Shown here piece by piece: positions 18,713 through 26,333 of a stretch of DNA of 60,530 nucleotides. Source of the stretch: Bacteroidota bacterium (lineage in GTDB: Bacteria > Bacteroidota > Bacteroidia > Chitinophagales > Chitinophagaceae); assembly GCA_013285855.1 (NCBI GenBank), contig JABDGW010000007.1:1-60530 (forward strand). The letters are read 5' to 3'. Each line of letters starts with the position of its first letter. Position 1 is the stretch's first letter. Below the pieces are notes generated by a model. It searched no databases, was not told the origin of the DNA, and worked only from the letters and a program-made list of their open reading frames with translations. The translations under genes and the position numbers were made by a program.

Positions 18713-18760
18713 AGGTAACTCAAAAGTTACACATATATTTGTGTAACTTAAAAGTTACCT
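18713..18760 (+). promoter_or_regulatory. Nested palindromic operator and promoter of the SRPBCC-arsR operon
   Basis: Two 16-bp sites, GTAACTCAAAAGTTAC (18715-18730) and GTAACTTAAAAGTTAC (18743-18758), flank a consensus -7 box TATATTTG (18734-18741). The whole 48-bp block is also a palindrome (20 of 24 pairs match). The second site covers the expected start of transcription. The spacing fits a dimeric ArsR regulator repressing its own operon. Confidence 0.85.
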
Positions 18761-18763
18761 ATT

Positions 18764-19192
18764 ATGACAAACAGTATTAACCACACACTATTTTTTCCAA
18801 ATCCGCCGGCGGCAGTTTGGGAATATCTTACCAATTCAGAATTAATGGAACTGTGGCTGATGAAAAACGATTTTCAGCCAGTTGTCGGGCACGATTTCCA
18901 GTTCAGAACAAATCCATTACCGCAATTTGATTTCGATGGTATTGTTTATTGTAAAGTGCTTGAAATGGTTCCCAACAAAAAACTTGTTTATTCCTGGAAA
19001 GGTGGCCCGTCAAAAGACAGAATGACTATGGACTCAATTGTTGAATGGACACTGACAGAAAAAAACGATGGCACCGAACTTCAGTTAGTGCATAACGGTT
19101 TTCAGAATATTGACAAGCTGCCTATTTATAATGCAATGAATGAGGGCTGGAGGCAGAACATGCAAAAAATTCATAAATTCTTAAACACATAA
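18764..19192 (+). CDS. SRPBCC (AHSA1-type) domain protein
   Basis: 142 aa, a single START/AHSA1 fold: NHTLFFPNPPAAVWEYLTNS at the start, PNKKLVYSWKG in the middle, GWRQNMQKIHKFL at the end. In many bacteria such proteins are encoded with an ArsR-family repressor and are thought to bind small hydrophobic ligands. The gene lies 3 bp before arsR and starts about 16 nt after the predicted transcription start. Confidence 0.9.
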   Translation: MTNSINHTLFFPNPPAAVWEYLTNSELMELWLMKNDFQPVVGHDFQFRTNPLPQFDFDGIVYCKVLEMVPNKKLVYSWKGGPSKDRMTMDSIVEWTLTEKNDGTELQLVHNGFQNIDKLPIYNAMNEGWRQNMQKIHKFLNT

Positions 19193-19195
19193 ATT

Positions 19196-19519
19196 ATGGC
19201 ACAACCAACGCCTGACGCATTCCAGGTAATTGCAGATCCAAGCCGCAGGCAAATGTTGAAGCTGCTTTCCAGGAAAAGTTTAACGATAAATGCTTTGGCT
19301 GAAAACTTTGATATGAGCCGGCCTGCTGTTTCTAAACATATAAAAATATTAGAAACGGGAGGCTTTATTTCTATCCAGGGAATTGGCAGAGAGCGGCATT
19401 GTTTATTAAAACAGGATGGATTTAACGAGCTGCAGAAATGGATAAATTATTTTGATAATTTCTGGGAATCAAAGCTTAAAAAATTACAATCGGTATTAGA
19501 TAAAAGAACCCAGTCATGA
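19196..19519 (+). CDS. ArsR-family transcriptional regulator
   Basis: 107 aa winged helix-turn-helix: ADPSRRQMLKLLSRKSLTIN, recognition helix region MSRPAVSKHIKILE, then wing GRERHCLLK. No metal-binding CxC pair is present, so it is of the non-metal ArsR subclass that is paired with AHSA1 proteins. It should repress its own operon through the 18713-18760 operator. Its stop overlaps the next ATG (ATGA). Confidence 0.92.
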   Translation: MAQPTPDAFQVIADPSRRQMLKLLSRKSLTINALAENFDMSRPAVSKHIKILETGGFISIQGIGRERHCLLKQDGFNELQKWINYFDNFWESKLKKLQSVLDKRTQS

Positions 19520-19626
19520 AAAACGAAAATTATAAAATAAACATTATTGTAAATGCCGGCGAAAGTTTGTTGAAATCAATAAATGAAGGAAAAGGTTTGC
19601 CCGATATCCCAAAGGATAAAAGATAA
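19516..19626 (+). pseudogene. Truncated START/AHSA1-like ORF (36 aa)
   Basis: The ATG overlaps the arsR stop in ATGA fashion and encodes 36 residues beginning MKNENYKINIIVNAGESLLK, which looks like the N-terminal strand and helix of an AHSA1/START domain, then stops at 19624-19626. The frame ends 8 bp before the duplicated glcD segment, so a second SRPBCC gene seems to have been cut by the rearrangement (inference). Confidence 0.5.
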
Positions 19627-19634
19627 AGTGTAAA

Positions 19635-19730
19635 CATTATTTTTGCGGCTTATTGAAAAGGATTGACCGCAGAAATAGCAATAACTGAATTAATAAACGA
19701 ACTTGAAACCATTTGCGGTGAAGCCAATGT
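19635..19730 (+). repeat. Decayed duplicate of the glcD promoter and first codons
   Basis: 96 bp matching 20531-20627 with roughly 15 differences and one 1-base gap by eye. It carries its own TATTTTTG -7 box (19638-19645) and the first ~20 codons, in which ATG has become TTG (TAEIAITELINELETICGE versus AAEIATTELINELQNICGK), and then leaves the glcD frame. Together with the intact copy it brackets the zeta-like module. Confidence 0.8.
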
Positions 19731-19768
19731 ATACATCAAATGTTGGAATAATTATCTTGCAATAAAAA

Positions 19769-20332
19769 GTGCCCAATTTATTTATTATTTCCGGTTGTAA
19801 TGGTGCAGGAAAAACAACTGCATCTTATACTATTCTTCCGGAATTATTGCAGATAAAGGAGTTTGTAAATGCAGATGAAATAGCCAAAGGCCTTTCTCCT
19901 TTTCAACCCGAAAAAGTAGCTATTGAATCTGGTAAAATCATGATTCGCAGAATCCATGAGCTACTTAACCAAAAGCAAGACTTTGCTTTTGAAACAACTC
20001 TTTCCTCCCGCAGTTTTTTTATATATATTAAACAAGCTAAACAATATGGCTATATTGTCAATTTAATTTATTACTGGCTTGACAGTCCAGAACTTGCAAT
20101 TGAACGGGTAAAGAACCGGGTAACAGAAGGCGGACATGATGTACCAAAAGAAACAATTATCAGGAGATACTATGCAGGAATGAAGAACTTTATAACTTTG
20201 TATAAAGATATAGTTGATTTTTGGATGCTAATTGATAATTCAAAAACAGAACCGGAACTAATTGCTGAAGGGCGTATAACAGAGAAGGGAGCTATTTATA
20301 ATTTAAACAAATGGGAAGCAATTAAAAAATAA
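19769..20332 (+). CDS. Zeta-toxin-like P-loop kinase
   Basis: 187 aa from a GTG start; an in-frame TAA lies two codons upstream, so no longer form is possible. Walker A is SGCNGAGKTT; then FVNADEIAKGLSP and FAFETTLSSRSF, the substrate-loop motifs of zeta-like UDP-GlcNAc kinases, with RVKNRVTEGGHDVP near the lid. Family members phosphorylate nucleotide sugars or other small molecules, and some are toxins. It is followed after 6 bp by a 50-aa ORF, the likely partner. It lies between two copies of the glcD 5' region, the upstream one providing a promoter-like box 124 bp before the start. Confidence 0.85.
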   Translation: MPNLFIISGCNGAGKTTASYTILPELLQIKEFVNADEIAKGLSPFQPEKVAIESGKIMIRRIHELLNQKQDFAFETTLSSRSFFIYIKQAKQYGYIVNLIYYWLDSPELAIERVKNRVTEGGHDVPKETIIRRYYAGMKNFITLYKDIVDFWMLIDNSKTEPELIAEGRITEKGAIYNLNKWEAIKK

Positions 20333-20338
20333 TTAATA

Positions 20339-20491
20339 ATGACTCAAACTGATATTAAAGCAAAGGTATTACAGGGCGGAAAATTAGCAATTGAACGTCT
20401 TTTAGATCGTAAACGCAGAGATAATTCTTATATAGTTGTATCAAAAAATGGCAAAGTGGTAAAACTAAATGCTAAAGACTTTAAATCATAA
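20339..20491 (+). CDS. Small protein paired with the zeta-like kinase
   Basis: 50 aa (MTQTDIKAKVLQGGKLAIER... ending AKDFKS), a short basic helix-rich protein followed by a strand-like segment (NSYIVVSKNGKVVKLN). It begins 6 bp after the kinase stop, so it is surely cotranscribed. Similar short ORFs accompany zeta-like genes in Bacteroidota as I recall; an antitoxin role is inference. It is an ATG start with no alternative in frame. Confidence 0.7.
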   Translation: MTQTDIKAKVLQGGKLAIERLLDRKRRDNSYIVVSKNGKVVKLNAKDFKS

Positions 20492-20533
20492 ATATATCGA
20501 TATTGCCTTTATAATGTGTCATTCATTCTTCAT

Positions 20534-20541
20534 TATTTTTG
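20534..20541 (+). promoter_or_regulatory. glcD -7 promoter box TATTTTTG
   Basis: TATTTTTG fits TAnnTTTG and lies 19 nt before the ATG at 20561, giving a leader of about 12 nt. The same box is duplicated at 19638-19645. Confidence 0.65.
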
Positions 20542-20560
20542 CGACTTATTGAAAAAAGGA

Positions 20561-21967
20561 ATGGCCGCGGAAATAGCAACAACTGAATTAATAAATGAAT
20601 TGCAAAACATTTGCGGCAAAGCAAATGTTTTTTTTGATGAGGAATCTTTGAATCATTATGGCCATGATGAAACAGAAAAATTATTATATCCGCCCAATGT
20701 TGTTGTAAAACCAACCTCAGCACAAGAAATAAGCAGCATCTTAAAATATTGCAACGAGCATTTAATTCCTGTTACACCCCGTGGCGCGGGAACAGGTTTG
20801 AGCGGCGGCGCTATTCCACAAAATGGCGGCGTAGTTATATCAACTGAAAAATTGAATAAAATTCTAGAAATTGATGAACGCAACCTGCAGGTAATAACTG
20901 AACCTGGTGTTATTACTGAAGTTTTACAAAATACAGTAAAAGATAAAGGCTTGTTCTATCCGCCCGATCCTGCCAGCCGCGGTTCATGTTTTATTGGAGG
21001 AAATATTGCCGAAAATAGTGGCGGCCCGAAAGCGGTAAAATATGGTGTGGTAAAAGATTATGTATTGAACCTCGAAGTGGTTTTGCCAACCGGTGAAATA
21101 ATCTGGACAGGTGCCAATGTTTTAAAAAATTCAACCGGTTACAATCTTACACAATTGATGGTTGGCAGCGAAGGCACATTAGGTATTGTTACAAAAATTG
21201 TATTGAAACTTATTCCGCTGCCGAAGTATGACCTGTTGATGCTGGCTCCTTTTGCTTCATTGGAAAAAGCAAGCGAAGCTGTAAGCGCAATTTTTCGCGC
21301 AGGCTTTACACCAAGCGCTTTGGAACTCGTTGAAATTGATGCGTTGAAAATTGTAAGCCAGATGGTGGATACGTATGTTGTTCCTGTTAATGAAAATATT
21401 GCTGCACATTTACTAATTGAAGTGGATGGCAATGACGTAAATGTTCTGATGAATGAAATGGAAGCCATCGCAGAACTGTTACAACAATATGACGTTGGTG
21501 AAGTTCTTTTTGCTGATGATGCACAACAAAAAGCTGAGTTATGGAAATTAAGAAGAGCGGTGGCAGAAGCTGTAAAGCCTGCAGGATATACCATTGAAGA
21601 AGATACTGTAGTGCCGAGAGCCGAATTGCCGGCATTGATAAAAGGAGTAAAGGATTTAGGCAAACAATATAATTTTCATGCAGTGTGCTACGGGCATGCA
21701 GGTGATGGCAATTTGCATATTCGTATAAAAAAAGAAGGCATTCCAAATAGTTATGGCAATGAAGAAATGAATACAATTTTGCGTGCTTTGTTTAAGTTGG
21801 TGAAAAGTTTAGGCGGCACTATAAGTGGTGAACATGGTATCGGTTTAATTCAAAAAGATTTTATGGATATTGTTTTTGATGAAGCTAACCTGAATATCAT
21901 GCGTGCTATTAAAAAAGCCTTCGATCCAAATAATATCTTAAATGCCGGCAAAATTTTCGATCTTTAA
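20561..21967 (+). CDS. glcD: FAD-linked oxidase, GlcD/D-lactate dehydrogenase type
   Basis: 468 aa from ATG 20561, chosen because a good -7 box lies 19 nt upstream and the duplicate copy is conserved from here. FAD-binding PCMH domain (about 35-215): VTPRGAGTGLSGGAIP and FIGGNIAENSGGPKAVKYG. C-terminal FAD-oxidase domain: CYGHAGDGNLHIRI and SGEHGIGL. It oxidises a 2-hydroxyacid such as glycolate or D-lactate and passes electrons to the respiratory chain. glcE and glcF partners are not adjacent. The LutB-like protein at 12.4 kb could belong to the same lactate metabolism. Confidence 0.92.
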   Translation: MAAEIATTELINELQNICGKANVFFDEESLNHYGHDETEKLLYPPNVVVKPTSAQEISSILKYCNEHLIPVTPRGAGTGLSGGAIPQNGGVVISTEKLNKILEIDERNLQVITEPGVITEVLQNTVKDKGLFYPPDPASRGSCFIGGNIAENSGGPKAVKYGVVKDYVLNLEVVLPTGEIIWTGANVLKNSTGYNLTQLMVGSEGTLGIVTKIVLKLIPLPKYDLLMLAPFASLEKASEAVSAIFRAGFTPSALELVEIDALKIVSQMVDTYVVPVNENIAAHLLIEVDGNDVNVLMNEMEAIAELLQQYDVGEVLFADDAQQKAELWKLRRAVAEAVKPAGYTIEEDTVVPRAELPALIKGVKDLGKQYNFHAVCYGHAGDGNLHIRIKKEGIPNSYGNEEMNTILRALFKLVKSLGGTISGEHGIGLIQKDFMDIVFDEANLNIMRAIKKAFDPNNILNAGKIFDL

Positions 21968-22008
21968 AATTCTCTTTCCATTTTTACGTTGTATTATAAA
22001 TTAAACCA

Positions 22009-22641
22009 ATGAAGAGCATTATTTTAAGTTTATTCATATTGGCAAGCATAAAAACTCTGCATGCGCAAGACATGTATGAAAACAATGACGGAGAAAACAA
22101 AGGCTTTAAAAAAGAAAATGTTTTTCTTGGAGGCAGCATCTCTCTTGGTTTTGGCTCAGGCAGCTTTGCTATTGGAGGAAATCCTGAGATAGGCTACTCT
22201 TTAGCACAATGGCTTGATGCTGGTCTTGTTTTTAACCTGAATTATTATTCACAAACGTACTATGATTATTATGGAATTGGCCAGAATTTAAAAGCATCAA
22301 GCTTCAATTACGGTGGCGGTATTTTTTTGAGAGCTTATCCTGTTCCTTTTTTATTTTTTCAATTGCAGCCTGAACATAACTGGATCTCATATAGTAACAA
22401 ATACAATGATCTGATTGATAAACAGACTTACAGCGCTAACAGCTTAATTGGTGCAATAGGTTATGGTCAGCGTGTAGTTGGCCAGGGCAGTTATTTTTTT
22501 TCAATAGGGATTGATTTGCTTACCAACAAATATTCACCTTATCTTGATAGCTATGGCCATCCTTTTCCAATCATTCGTGGTGGTTTTGATATATATCTTC
22601 ATCCATCAAAGAAATCAAGGCCTGCGGGTCCTGAATTATAA
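22009..22641 (+). CDS. Outer-membrane-type beta-barrel protein, unknown
   Basis: 210 aa. Signal peptide MKSIILSLFILASIKTLHAQ, then a Gly/Tyr/Ser-rich sequence with alternating hydrophobic strands (VFLGGSISLGFGSGSFAIGG, YSPYLDSYGHPFPIIRGG), as in small OmpW/OmpX-like barrels. No family name can be given. Its last 71 bp overlap the 3' end of the convergent LOG gene, which is unusual but both frames are sound. Confidence 0.75.
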   Translation: MKSIILSLFILASIKTLHAQDMYENNDGENKGFKKENVFLGGSISLGFGSGSFAIGGNPEIGYSLAQWLDAGLVFNLNYYSQTYYDYYGIGQNLKASSFNYGGGIFLRAYPVPFLFFQLQPEHNWISYSNKYNDLIDKQTYSANSLIGAIGYGQRVVGQGSYFFSIGIDLLTNKYSPYLDSYGHPFPIIRGGFDIYLHPSKKSRPAGPEL

Positions 22642-23134
22642 ATAAACTTTCATTCCAGGGATTATACAGAAAACCTTCCTGCTGCATTTGCTGCAAATGC
22701 GCTACCAGGCTATTGTAGTAGCCATCAGAATTTAAAAGCACAATTGTTTTATCATGAATGCTTAACTGGTTCCAGGTTATCATTTCAAACAATTCATCCA
22801 TTGTTCCATATCCGCCGGGCAAAATAATAGCCGCATCACTTAATTCATACATCATCTTCTTTCGTTCATGCATATCTTCTACAATATGCAGGGCAGTAAG
22901 CGATTCATGCTGGTGCTCCTTTTCACTTAATAAAGAAGGAATGACACCAATAACTTTACCTTTATTTTTTAAAACTGAATCAGCAACAATACCCATCAAA
23001 CCGTTTCTTCCGCCGCCATAAATAAGCTGAATATTTTTTTGGGCGAGTATTAATCCAATTTCCTGAGCATGTCTTGCAAACAATTCATTATTGCCATTTT
23101 TAGAACCGCAAAAAACCGCAACTGAATTCCACAT
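22571..23134 (-). CDS. LOG family protein (cytokinin riboside 5'-monophosphate phosphoribohydrolase type)
   Basis: 187 aa. The LOG signature is complete: VFCGSKNG at the start, IYGGGRNGLMG, and PGGYGTMDELFE with the catalytic Glu, followed by TWNQLSIHDK. Proteins of this family cleave nucleoside 5'-monophosphates to base and ribose 5-phosphate; older records call them lysine decarboxylases. It converges on the barrel gene with a 71-bp overlap. A small frameshifted gene lies just upstream on the same strand. Confidence 0.93.
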   Translation of the reverse strand: MWNSVAVFCGSKNGNNELFARHAQEIGLILAQKNIQLIYGGGRNGLMGIVADSVLKNKGKVIGVIPSLLSEKEHQHESLTALHIVEDMHERKKMMYELSDAAIILPGGYGTMDELFEMITWNQLSIHDKTIVLLNSDGYYNSLVAHLQQMQQEGFLYNPWNESLFIIQDPQALISLMDEDIYQNHHE

Positions 23135-23177
23135 TATAATTTTTGATGCAAGTTATACAGAGGAACTATTTTAAAGT

Positions 23178-23354
23178 TTATTTGTTATTATCTTTTTGTT
23201 GTAACTCAAGTGATGCTTTGGCAGATTTTATCATTTTAAAAAGCATCATTATCAATAATAAACTGCTTTAATCTTTCTCCGGGACTTTTGAAAGCCAGAT
23301 TTTCAACTGCATTTGTTTTATATGGTCGGGTGTGTCTTGCATCAGCTCAGGCAT
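23178..23354 (-). pseudogene. Frameshifted small protein gene
   Basis: ATG at 23354 opens MPELMQDTPDHIKQMQLKIW and continues to KVPEKD-stop, but a one-base shift gives PGERLKQFIIDNDAF and a second shift gives LFKMIKSAKASLELQQKDNN to a stop at 23178. Joined, the three frames make one plausible ~58-residue protein, so this looks like a small gene with two single-base deletions. The 343-bp gap 23135-23477 holds nothing else recognisable apart from AT-rich sequence before pyrC. Confidence 0.5.
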
Positions 23355-23477
23355 AGTTTCTAAAAAATAAATTACATCATTTTTATATTACTATTAATTT
23401 AACAAGATGCGCTTTTGCTGATTATAATAATTAATCTAATGAAGCAAGATTATTAATTTGCAAAAGATTTATACCAC

Positions 23478-24815
23478 ATGAATTATTTAATCAGAGATGC
23501 AACTATAGTAAATGAAAATAAAATTTTTCAAAGTGATGTGCTGATCAAAGATGGAAGAATTGAAAAGATCGTAACACACATCAATTTAAAATATTCAATA
23601 AAAGAAATTGATGCGACCGGTTTGTATTTATTTCCCGGCGCTATTGATGACCAGGTGCATTTTCGTGAGCCTGGGTTAACGCATAAGGCAACAATTTATA
23701 CGGAATCAAAGGCTGCAGTGGCTGGTGGCGTTACAAGCTTTATGGAGATGCCTAATACGCAACCACCGGCCTTCACCCAACAATTATTAGAAGACAAATA
23801 CAATATTGCAAAGCATACTTCGCTTGCTAATTATTCTTTCTTCATGGGCACAAGCAATGATAATTATGATGAAGTAATGCGGTGCAATGAAAAGCGAAAA
23901 GACATTTGCGGCATAAAAATTTTTATGGGTTCATCAACCGGAAATTTATTGGTTGATAACCCGCTTGCCTTAGATAAAATTTTCAGCAATTCAGAATTAT
24001 TAATTGCCACGCATTGCGAAGATGAAAAGATCATTAAAGAAAATTTTGCTAAGCTAAAAGCAGAGAAAGGAGTTCTTGAACCGTCAGACCATCCAGTTAT
24101 ACGAAATGAAGAAGCTTGTTTTGAATCTTCATTCAGAGCTGTTCAATATGCAAAAAAATATGGAAGCCGTTTGCATATTTTACACATCAGCACAGAAAAA
24201 GAATTACAGTTATTTACCAATATTATCCCATTAAAAGAAAAGAAAATTACGGCTGAAGTTTGCGTGCATCATTTACATTTTACAAGTGATGATTATGAAA
24301 GATTGGGCAATTTGATCAAATGCAATCCTGCTATAAAATCACCGAATAACAAAGCAGCTTTATGGAATGCATTGCTTGACGACAGGCTTGACGTAATTGC
24401 AACGGATCATGCACCACATACATGGAAAGAAAAAAATGAACCCTACGAAAAAGCGCATGCAGGTTTACCGCTGGTTCAGCATTCATTAATGTTGATGTTG
24501 CATTATTATAAAGAAGGGAAAATTACATTGGAAAAAATAGCAGAAAAAATGAGCCATGCCGTTGCAACCTGTTTTGAAATTGAAGACCGTGGCTTTATTC
24601 GGGAAGGTTATTATGCAGATTTGGTTCTGGTTGATCTGCATAAACCGGTTACAGTAAATAAAGAGAATATTCTTTACAAATGCGGCTGGAGCCCATTGGA
24701 AAACTTTACGTTTCCTGCTTCTGTTACGCACAGTTTTATAAATGGTAATTTGATTTATGAAAACGGAGTATTTGATGAATCTTATAAAGGAATGCGTTTG
24801 AAGTTTAGCAGATAA
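23478..24815 (+). CDS. pyrC: Dihydroorotase
   Basis: 445 aa amidohydrolase, class I dihydroorotase length. It closes carbamoyl aspartate to dihydroorotate in pyrimidine synthesis. The metal motif reads DDQVHFREPGLTHKA, with Gln59 where most families have the first His of HxH, and His61 retained; I recall this form in Bacteroidota dihydroorotases. GIKIFMGSSTGNLL bears the carbamylated-Lys region and IATDHAPHTW the catalytic Asp. Cytoplasmic. No other pyr genes are near, so it is a lone gene. Confidence 0.92.
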   Translation: MNYLIRDATIVNENKIFQSDVLIKDGRIEKIVTHINLKYSIKEIDATGLYLFPGAIDDQVHFREPGLTHKATIYTESKAAVAGGVTSFMEMPNTQPPAFTQQLLEDKYNIAKHTSLANYSFFMGTSNDNYDEVMRCNEKRKDICGIKIFMGSSTGNLLVDNPLALDKIFSNSELLIATHCEDEKIIKENFAKLKAEKGVLEPSDHPVIRNEEACFESSFRAVQYAKKYGSRLHILHISTEKELQLFTNIIPLKEKKITAEVCVHHLHFTSDDYERLGNLIKCNPAIKSPNNKAALWNALLDDRLDVIATDHAPHTWKEKNEPYEKAHAGLPLVQHSLMLMLHYYKEGKITLEKIAEKMSHAVATCFEIEDRGFIREGYYADLVLVDLHKPVTVNKENILYKCGWSPLENFTFPASVTHSFINGNLIYENGVFDESYKGMRLKFSR

Positions 24816-24873
24816 TTTTAGACTATGTACTCAGAAATTAAAAGTGTTTATATAATATTACGAAAGTTTAATA

Positions 24874-24892
24874 ATTCCTTTAGGGCTGGGGT
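24874..24892 (+). promoter_or_regulatory. CCTTTAGGG-GGGG leader of the mutS-like gene
   Basis: ATTCCTTTAGGGCTGGGGT directly precedes the ATG at 24893. The distance from AGGG to ATG (7 nt) is the same as in the mnmA leader. Only one copy of the element is present here. Confidence 0.6.
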
Positions 24893-26209
24893 ATGCTGAT
24901 TGATAAAACCACTTTATACGACCTTTCTATATTCGATCACAACGAAGAGCAATCACTTTTACATCATATTAATTTTTGTAAAACAACCAATGGGAAATTA
25001 TGGCTGGAACATTACCTGAAATCAACTTTATCTTCTATTAAAGAAATTAATGAACGCCAGCAATTATTACAACGCATTATTGAAGTACATAAGGATTGGC
25101 CGGAAACTATTTCAAATGGCTCTGTGCTGATGATTGAAAAGTTTTACGAATCGCAGGTTGAAAATATTCCTTCTCAACCCAATATCGTTAGCAGTAATTT
25201 CTATAAAATATTTTATACTGCTGATTTTTCGCTTGTACGTTATTCGGTTACACATTTTATAGATTTCATGCAGGGCATATTTACCATCTATCAACTGCTT
25301 AATAAAGAAAAAAATCCGGCTGCGTTAGATGTGCTGCTGCAACGCATCCGCATGTTGCTTGCAAAGCCTGTAGCACAGCAAATAATCCAATATAAAAAAT
25401 CAAAAAAAATATCATTACAAAATATATTGCATTTTGGTTATTTTATTCGCAATAATTACAAACAGGAAGCGCAGGAACTTATAGAAATTTACAGCCGGCT
25501 TGATGCATTTTACAGCATGGCAACGGCCTGCATCAACTATAAATATTCGTTTCCTGCGTTTACCCAAAATATTGTTCCGCATTTTGAAGCAAAACAATTA
25601 TATCATCCCTTATTGCCAACACCAATTGCTTACGACATTACCTTAACACCGCATCAAAATTTTCTATTTCTAACCGGCGCAAACATGGCTGGCAAAAGTA
25701 CCTTTATAAAAGCTGTTGGTGTAAGCACTTATTTAGCGCATATAGGTATGGGTGTTCCTGCAGAAAATCTGCAGTTAAATTTCTTCGACGGGCTTATCAG
25801 CAACATACACGTAATTGACAATATTATAAAAGGCGAAAGTTATTTCTTTAATGAAGTTCAACGCATTCGTAAAACCATTCAACAAATCACCGATGGAAAA
25901 AACTGGCTTGTTCTGATTGATGAATTATTCAAAGGCACTAATGTGCAGGATGCAATGAAATGCAGTACAACAGTTATTGAAGGTTTGCGCAAAATTGATA
26001 ATACACTTTTTATTTTATCAACACATTTATACGAGATCGGAGAAGGGCTGAAGCAATATTCAAATATTCAGTTCAGGTATTTTGAAACAGAAGTAAAAGA
26101 TGAACAGCTTTATTTTAATTATGTTTTAAAAGAAGGTATCAGCAATGATCGCCTGGGTTATTTAATTTTGAAAAAAGAAGGTGTGGTTGATATGCTGCAG
26201 AAATTGTAG
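24893..26209 (+). CDS. MutS domain-V ATPase
   Basis: 438 aa, much shorter than MutS. It has the core helical/clamp region (about 1-240) and ATPase domain V with Walker A TGANMAGKST, signature region HVIDNIIKGESYFFNEVQRI, Walker B LIDELFKGTN and STHLYEIGE. It lacks the mismatch-recognition N-terminal domains and the Smr domain of MutS2, so it is the stand-alone MutS-related ATPase of Bacteroidota. The function is probably DNA-structure related rather than mismatch recognition (inference). Confidence 0.88.
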   Translation: MLIDKTTLYDLSIFDHNEEQSLLHHINFCKTTNGKLWLEHYLKSTLSSIKEINERQQLLQRIIEVHKDWPETISNGSVLMIEKFYESQVENIPSQPNIVSSNFYKIFYTADFSLVRYSVTHFIDFMQGIFTIYQLLNKEKNPAALDVLLQRIRMLLAKPVAQQIIQYKKSKKISLQNILHFGYFIRNNYKQEAQELIEIYSRLDAFYSMATACINYKYSFPAFTQNIVPHFEAKQLYHPLLPTPIAYDITLTPHQNFLFLTGANMAGKSTFIKAVGVSTYLAHIGMGVPAENLQLNFFDGLISNIHVIDNIIKGESYFFNEVQRIRKTIQQITDGKNWLVLIDELFKGTNVQDAMKCSTTVIEGLRKIDNTLFILSTHLYEIGEGLKQYSNIQFRYFETEVKDEQLYFNYVLKEGISNDRLGYLILKKEGVVDMLQKL

Positions 26210-26333
26210 AAGATTATTTTATCAGCCATAGAACTTCGTGGCATTGTTCCTTGTGTCACTCCCTTGTACTGCGGCTTTTCATGGCAGCATTATTTCAAAC
26301 CTTATCACTAATTTTAAATTTCAAACATCTCGC

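Noticed and set aside
20516..20560. Upstream GTG start for glcD
   Set aside because: It would place the TATTTTTG promoter inside the gene and adds residues unlike the family N-terminus.
21139..21663. 174-aa open frame antisense to glcD
   Set aside because: Ser/Ala-rich translation without domain character; it lies fully within the well-supported glcD gene.
22571..23134. Lysine decarboxylase annotation for the LOG protein
   Set aside because: PGGYGTMDELFE is the LOG motif; the older name rests on no enzymatic feature.
23478..24815. Inactive dihydroorotase because of Gln59
   Set aside because: The same DDQVHFREPG form is what I recall for Bacteroidota dihydroorotases, and the other catalytic residues are present.
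26238..26333. N-terminal extension of the GH18 protein
   Set aside because: It gives no signal peptide and is unlike family members; ATG 26334 gives a clean one.
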